A program made the translations under genes and the position numbers. A DNA stretch of 64,000 bases from Aplysia californica (taxonomy: Eukaryota; Mollusca; Gastropoda; Aplysiida; Aplysiidae): contig NW_004797353.1 in the NCBI RefSeq assembly GCF_000002075.1, forward strand, positions 305,718-369,717. The letters run 5' to 3'. The first letter of the stretch is position 1; each line of letters starts with the position of its first letter. The notes beneath the pieces were generated by a model. The model did no database searches and was not told the DNA's origin. It saw only the letters and a list, made by a program, of their open reading frames with translations. Below are positions 57,949 through 64,000 of the stretch, piece by piece.

Positions 57949-58095
57949 TCATTCACATTCACACTCCTTAGGGACGAAAATAATGTCCTCGTATGAGCTG
58001 TCGCTGATCTCGCAGTGGATTAATTTGGACATCCGCGTAAAGGTAAATTGAAGAAAACGAGACTTAACTTCTACAGCTTCCCGCCACTCAGCAGC
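57949..58095 (-). CDS. Unrecognised possible 3'-terminal exon (48 codons plus stop)
   Basis: After an acceptor-like TTTATATAG the minus strand is open for 48 codons: it starts AAEWREAVEVKSRFLQFTF, continues MSKLIHCEISDSS, and ends IIFVPKECECE-stop. It is more GC-rich than its surroundings and phase 0 at its acceptor. It could be an alternative last exon of the FERM gene or the end of another gene. I do not recognise the product. The small frame at 59463-59504 could precede it. Confidence 0.3.
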   Translation of the reverse strand, partial: AAEWREAVEVKSRFLQFTFTRMSKLIHCEISDSSYEDIIFVPKECECE

Positions 58096-59462
58096 CTATA
58101 TAAATAGTGCGATATGGGTATAAGGTCCCATAATCAAACCCCTAATACAAGAAAGGCTGAGACAAGTAAGATATGATAATTAAGATAACTTTATTGCCCG
58201 CTCCAACATGCGTTATGGCACAGAGACACGAAATCTCATGGATTTCCCAGAGCCTAGCGCGACACTTGTAAAGGCAAAAGAATTGATCAGGAAAAAGCTT
58301 CGGTTAGCTCACTGTTTGAGACATAAAACAGAAAAGTCCCAAAGAATGACTTTGTGGAACTGAACCAGTAAGACAGCAAGGAGACAGTCATTCAAGGATG
58401 GAGATATAAAAAAGACAAAGATGCAGAATGCGTAAGAACCATCATTACTATCAGTGGGTTATACAAAGTGAATGTACACTTCCCTGGCGCCTCATCTGTC
58501 CTGAGATATAAAACTTCTTTTGCACCTGCTAAAGCAAACTGTATATCTAGCTTGACAATACAAATGTCAGAGCTATAGGATTTATAGCACAGCAATGCCA
58601 GAAAGGCCTGTATATAAATACACAGAGAAGGTCATGAGCTACTCCATGCCGCATTATGAAGGTTCCACACTGTCGCTCGAACATCATAAATTGGTGAGAC
58701 TAGAGCAGTCATGGTTGAGTTGTAGTCATCGCCAGTCGGAGAGAGAGAGATGACAACCATATTTTGCCAGGAACAGATTATGATATTAGTACCAATGAAA
58801 AGAAGTTACGGGAGCAGACCATTGTGGACGTCTGAACAACCATACACAAATCAGACTAGAGCTGAAAAAGTAACTTTGAACCCACACACAAGAACAACAC
58901 CTGAGGCGAAACCCTTCACGAGAGCGGACATGGTCTGAATAACATCTTTGTACAAAGCAATCATCATTGCAGTGACTAGTAGAAATTCACATTTTCCTCC
59001 TTGATTCCTTGCTCATGCAAACAAATGTCAATGTGTTAGGAAATAGTTATTATTAATTATGAATACCTGTATGTTAGCTTTTGCGAAACTCTGTTAAACT
59101 AAATATCAACTTGCACATACTTCTAATCAAATACAATTTCATTTTCAAAACGATTAATCTTCAGTTCAAAAGAAAATATCTACTGTAAGTAATCTCAAAA
59201 TAATCAATCCTGACAGCTACATTTTTTCTTGACAGAAAGATCACTTAACTTACTAGTCAAAGAATTCCTTTACAAAAACATAAGAGAAGTTAAAATTACT
59301 CATTCTATGAGCTGGCAATTTCAACTTTATTTAGTGAAATTAATTTTTAAAAGTTGATAAATGCTTTGTGTATCATAGCGGTATTTATAAACATTCTCTA
59401 AGTTGTATGGAATAGGGGGACAAAAGATCCAGTGAAGTTGGGGACAAATCGGAATGACTCAC

Positions 59463-59504
59463 AGCCAGGGACCCCTCGCGGCCAGATGCGAAGGTCTGGC
59501 TCTG
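59463..59504 (-). CDS. Possible 42-base exon
   Basis: Bounded by a T-rich tract plus GAG acceptor and a GCT/GTGAGT donor, open in phase 0 (QSQTFASGREGSLA). Weak on its own; noted because its phase fits the frame at 57949. Confidence 0.2.
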
Positions 59505-61515
59505 CTCGGTAAAAAAAAATTGACTGAACAGCTTTTGGAGAAAACAATCTTTGGTCATATTCGTCCTTTTAAAGTAACAGCATTCGCATCATCACCACAA
59601 GCACAAGGAGACAGCAGGGTTGTATTAGCAATGTAGAATTTATGGCATTCAATGGATTCCATTTTAATTTGAAAAAAAAAAAAACCCCAAAACATTGCAG
59701 GTTCTCTTTTTCAAGTCAGGAGCTGAGAACTACACATGAAAAAGTTGTGATGTTTTTTCTTGATGAAGCACTTATGGACTGGTTCTGATAGCAAATGAAA
59801 ATTGTTTTTTCTTCTCCTTTCGCACAAAGACATCCAGCACATTCAAGCACCTTGTAAAAAAAAATACAAAGTGACAAGTCCTAAAACTTCTACCACACAC
59901 GACACTTGATTCAGACTACAGCATCAGCAGTAAGCCTATTTTTGTTACGCCATGCGACAATTCTCTCAAAAGTCATTATTGCTGCAGATCTATATATATC
60001 TATAACATATCAGAGAACCACAAAAAACCGAAGCACAGCCACCTATTGAAAACAAAAACAATTACAAATGAAACCAAAAGCTACACAGATTTTGTTGATA
60101 TTGCAAACAATGCTACCTGTTTGTTTAAGTACAAAGTAGAAAATAAATATACATGTATAAAAAAAGTGTAGACTAAATACAACAATGAAAAAAGCAGCTT
60201 CGGAGAAAAATACGTCGAGTAATGGGAAAATGAGAGAAGTGCACAAGATAATTTAAATACATTACTTGTTGGCCTTACTTTAACTTTAACATGAAAACAA
60301 AATTTTAAAAAAAAAAAAAGAAAAAAAAGAAAAAGAGAACCCCCAAAAAATTCTAAATTCTCCCAGACACTTTGCTTTCAGACAAAATTCATTTCCCAAA
60401 AAGCACCCTGCATACATAAATACAATCACACATATACAAACACAAAATCTATTTACACAATCAGTGTATGATAAACAAGATAAATTAACAAACGGACTAG
60501 AATTATGTCATGTTCTCCAAGCTGGGAGCTTGTAAAATTACTGACGAGCAAACACAAACCCATTAACATGGGTTTGAAATAAGAAACAAATGCAAATGTT
60601 CAGAATTGAGTTGTATCAAAATATTATGTCACCTCAAAAAGACATACAAAACAGATATACAGCATTAAGCATTACAAAAATGGACAGCAATGCAGTGTGT
60701 GGATCACTGTATGTAATAAATAAAATCTTCAAGGGCAGCTCCCGTGCCACATATATGGCTACTTATAGGACAAGTAAAAGGATTTCTGCACAGTCATGTA
60801 AATCTGTAGACGTGTTGTTTTATTCAGAAATGTTATTTTACTACTCCAAGGAGAAAGTACAGCAAAACTGGAATTTCTGCTTCAAACTGAGACCGGTACA
60901 CACTGAGACATCTTTGGTTCGGCTTACATTTTATAAACCTCTGTGAGACAAAATTATTCTTTGCCTGTCCAGTGAACAGTTATCAAACTTTTCTCCACTT
61001 CTCACTGACAACTACCCAAACATTTAAGATATAACTCTTGACTATGACTTTCATCAAAGAAAAGCAATTGATCAGATACAAAAACCTTCACTGCTCAGGA
61101 CAGATGACACGATGGTACATCTGCAGTCCTAAAACAATAAGAACATACATGCTATCAACTTGAAATCATTTTGCAAAATACGTATTTTCAAGCAATCTCA
61201 TAAGAACAGTTTCAGGGATTGTCTCACAAATTGTGAAAAATGGATTCCTGCACACAGCCACAGCCACCTGAATCTCCTGAACGTAGTACCTAATCCACAC
61301 ACAAACCTACCAGCACTTGCTCATGATACCATCACAGATTTTGCCTCCGTCCACATGTCCAATGAAAAAAAAAGACACCAAAATGTTCTAACATTTTATC
61401 TCGGAGAGATCTCAACTAAGCCTTGTAGGGAAAAGAAAAACCCTTCGTTTCAATATCTCTGCAGTTATATATGAGCACAGCTTTTTTCTTCAAATTTCTT
61501 CATCTGGGTCACCCT

Positions 61516-61555
61516 GGACATCTCCTGAAGTAGGTGGACATCTCCTGAAGTAGGT
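61516..61555. repeat. 20-bp tandem duplication
   Basis: GGACATCTCCTGAAGTAGGT occurs twice in a row, 3' of the FERM gene stop codon. Confidence 0.9.
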
Positions 61556-61637
61556 GGGAACCCTGAATTCCAAACAAGTTCCCTCAGAACCAAAAAATAC
61601 TATCTTCAGTCAAAGTGACATCTCGCCCGTACAATAC

Positions 61638-61763
61638 AGCTAAACCCTTCAAAATCTATCAACATCAAGGTTCTGTAAGAATGCATTTGCCTGTTTACTA
61701 CAGCAAAACGCTTCAAAATCGATCAATATCAAAGTTCTGTAAATATGCGTTTGTCCTCTCCAG
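61638..61763 (-). repeat. 63-bp tandem duplication covering the stop codon of the FERM gene
   Basis: CAGCTAAACC at 61638 and CAGCAAAACG at 61701 start two aligned copies, each with TTCAAAATC and AAGTTCTGTAA or AGGTTCTGTAA at the same offset. The second copy encodes the last residues (NAYLQNFDIDRF) and the stop; the first lies in the 3' UTR. Confidence 0.8.
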
Positions 61764-64000
61764 CTCGTCGATGTCGAAGGCTCGGGACATGCGGTTGGAG
61801 TTCTCAGTCGGGGTCAGCATGTAGCGGGCCTGCAGCTCCTCCATGTAGTCCTTGATCAGTTGGGCAATCTGAGACGCCTGTGGAAGGACGGAAGGAAGAG
61901 AGGAGGTTCAAACATCTGAGAGCTGATACCTATTTTTCAAATGGACCCTATCCATAGGATTAGATTGGGACGTGCCAAGTTGATTAATTGCAGTTTTCGT
62001 CAAATAGAAACTCGCCTGGCTTCATCAAGTTTGACCCACTAGATAAGTCAGAGAAAACTTTTACCTTTGGTGACAAAATCAAAACCATTTAAATATTTGA
62101 TTTCTTCTTTTTTTTAAATTTAGGTAGTTTACACCACCATCAACACAATTTATATCATTTGGACCCTGCCTTTCAGGGCTAAGACTATTCATTATCACAT
62201 TCTGCACATAAACAAAAGATCTCACCTCATAATGTCATGTGATTTGCAAGTTACTAGCCTTGTGATTGGCTGTTTTCACCCAACGTATCAAACATATCAG
62301 ATCCATGACCTGGTAAAACAACCATGTTTGATTTTGGAGCATTTGGTCAAATTGTGCCAAAATGATAGCTCTTGCCTCTCCATTATGCAAAATCCTGAAC
62401 AGCCTTGACTGTATGAAATAAATCAAAAGAATCAAATAGACAAAATCACATAGTCGAAGTCAATGAACACAAATCCTGATAACGACCGTACCTGATTGGT
62501 GTTGAACATGAACTTGATTCCCTTTGCCATGTGACCAATCACAATCATAATACTTTTGATAGCCGGGCTGGAGTGGACAATGTCCGAGTAGCCGTAGGAA
62601 GACAGAACATCCTGGAAAAGAGCATGTGTAACACATATCATCACTCATTGAGTATAGCCTGTCAGTTATGACAATGGATGAAGTGACATTTCTTTCATTA
62701 ATACATTTTTTTTTTTTTATACAAGAAATAATACAGGTAAGCATCTGTATTGTTTACAGTTAGTTTGGTTTTAGTAAGAGTTTTACGGCACTTGCAAAAC
62801 ACAATAAGGTCATATAAGTGCCGAAGAATAGATGTGTTACAAGAGAGTAACATATACAAAAAAAGGAGGAGAGATAAGGACGATAAGAAAGAAGGAGTAA
62901 ACCACACCAAAGCACCCGCCAACCACCCATATATACAGTTAGAAAAATTCTTCATTGTCAGAGGTGCCAGTATGCATTTCTCAGCTGTTGACCACAAAGC
63001 TGCCCTAATCTTCCATGGAGGAGCTATTGCGATGCCGCCTTACCACAACACAGAGGAGCCAATAATCCTGAAATTTTAGCTACACTAGTATTTTCTACCA
63101 GATTGAACCTAGCCTTCTCAATAGGGGTGTGACACACGTATGAAAAGTGATGAAAACAGCAAGTTTTTATACTTTTAACACCCTTTTGTACCCTTAAACA
63201 AAAAAAGCATAACACAGTAATGTACAATTCAAAAGTCAATAAAGCTATCTACTTACAAATGTGTTCATCTCCAGCAAATAGATGCCTTTCTGGTGAACAC
63301 CCAGCAACAGGTTCTTTGGCATAGTGGACGTGTACGTTTGCTGTAGAAAGACAAGTTTCAGTTTTAAGCTCTAGAAAGAGTTTTACAGCACTTGCAACAC
63401 AATAAAGTCATATAAGTGCTGAAGATTAGAGGTATTACAAGAGAGTAACAAACACAAAAAAGAAGGAGGAGAGATAAGGACCATAGATATTTGATAGGAA
63501 AGAAGGAGCAGACCACACCACAGCACCCGTCAACCACCCACAACAAGTTTCAGACAGAGAGAATTCATGTTTATGAAATCAATCCAGACCAGGCCAGCCG
63601 AAGACAACAAAACCTACTTCATTCAGCCCAACCTGTCCAAGACGATCATCCATCATCAAGGAGAAAAGTGGCCATCTTAGACAGGTGGTCCTATTAGACA
63701 GTGTTATTGTAATAAAGAAAACAACACATAGGGAAGTGGGAAGTGGTTGTTTGTAAAGTTGAAGCTCTTTTTCTTTTGTTTTTGGATTCAGTTTTCTGTT
63801 ACGTTAATAAAAATCTACGTGATATGTGGATAACTATGTGAAATAGAGAAGGTGATGGGGAGAAAAAACTTACAGAAACTTCAAAGATGGTGGCTCCGAA
63901 GAGTGACCAGTTCTTGAGCAGGTTGATGAAAGAGACCACTGCCTGGTGCGGGCTCATGTCCAGAACAGTTTTGTGTGTGGTCGCCACTTCCTCCGGGCGC
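61713..64000 (-). CDS. C-terminal FERM domain of a MyTH4-FERM (class VII/XV-like) myosin, partial
   Basis: Four exons in phase 0: 64000-63874 (continues outside the window), 63340-63257, 62611-62492 and 61877-61713; 164 residues are visible. NWSLFGATIFEV, then NLLLGVHQKGIYLLEMNTF, DVLSSYGYSDIV and IVIGHMAKGIKFMFNTNQ follow the same order as the second FERM domain at the C-terminus of myosin VIIa (WPLFGSAFFEVK, LLIAINKYGVSLID, DILTTHPF, ITIGNLVRGSKL). The helix QIAQLIKDYMEELQ closes the F3 lobe, followed by about 40 extra residues. These motors carry cargo along actin in stereocilia and microvilli, and the FERM domain binds cargo. Class cannot be decided from this end; MYO15-like or other MyTH4-FERM proteins are possible. 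Confidence 0.8.
62765..62935 (-). mobile_element. SINE, short body, structured tail
   Basis: Reverse copy with tail stem GGCACTT (62787-62793) and AAGTGCC (62816-62822), ending in the head CACCCGCCAACCACCC. It lies in an intron of the FERM gene. Confidence 0.75.
63372..63545 (-). mobile_element. SINE, short body, structured tail
   Basis: Reverse copy with an eight-pair tail stem CAGCACTT (63386-63393) and AAGTGCTG (63414-63421), ending CACCCGTCAACCACCC. It lies in the adjacent FERM-gene intron. Confidence 0.75.

Larger units (their letters stand above)
53056..61712 (-). other. Possible very long 3' UTR or downstream region of the FERM gene
   Basis: AT-rich, with few SINEs compared with the rest of the window. 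Candidate minus-strand AATAAA signals lie at 58190-58195 and 53071-53076; which one is used cannot be told. Contains a SINE (54748), a duplicated block (56391-56787), a TA microsatellite (57741-57772) and two exon-like frames (57949, 59463). Confidence 0.35.

Overview
This is a eukaryotic (animal) window: genes are split by GT-AG introns, spacing is wide, base composition is AT-rich, and SINE, LINE and DNA-transposon remnants are dense. The repeat style (microsatellite-tailed LINEs, SINEs with a structured GCGCC tail, hAT and DIRS relics) suggests a mollusc, probably a gastropod; that is an inference, since no marker gene settles it.

Layout. 1-8000: a large DNA transposon with a multi-exon DDE transposase gene (coding exons 1057-6549, spliced and open), bracketed by many copies of a 16-bp subterminal motif in both orientations; its left end is at or before the window edge. 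9226-16874 (+): ZNF830-like C2H2 spliceosome-associated protein lacking its first exon, which may lie upstream of the transposon. 17000-22330: a transposon cluster on the minus strand (degraded hAT, broken DIRS-like relic, second hAT fragment). 25388-38618 (-): a 15-exon, 636-residue gene with an N-terminal bHLH and a C-terminal HMG box, the architecture of vertebrate MEIOSIN/BHMG1. 40344-49649 (+): POLR2G (RPB7), complete, 170 residues, with a four-codon first exon, head to head with the bHLH-HMG gene. Its first intron holds a telomere-like array, GATCTA arrays, an inverted repeat family and a non-autonomous hAT element with a clear 8-bp target duplication. 50340-61712: repeats and a possible very long 3' UTR. 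61713-64000 (-): the C-terminal FERM exons of a MyTH4-FERM myosin-like protein that continues beyond the window.

The genes share no pathway: ZNF830 and POLR2G are housekeeping nuclear genes, the bHLH-HMG gene is a candidate meiotic regulator, and the FERM protein is probably an actin motor. The main points of interest are the DDE transposon, which I cannot place in a named superfamily; the invertebrate bHLH-HMG gene, whose basic region is interrupted by a GC-AG intron; and a set of SINEs with different bodies that share one hairpin tail showing compensatory base changes.
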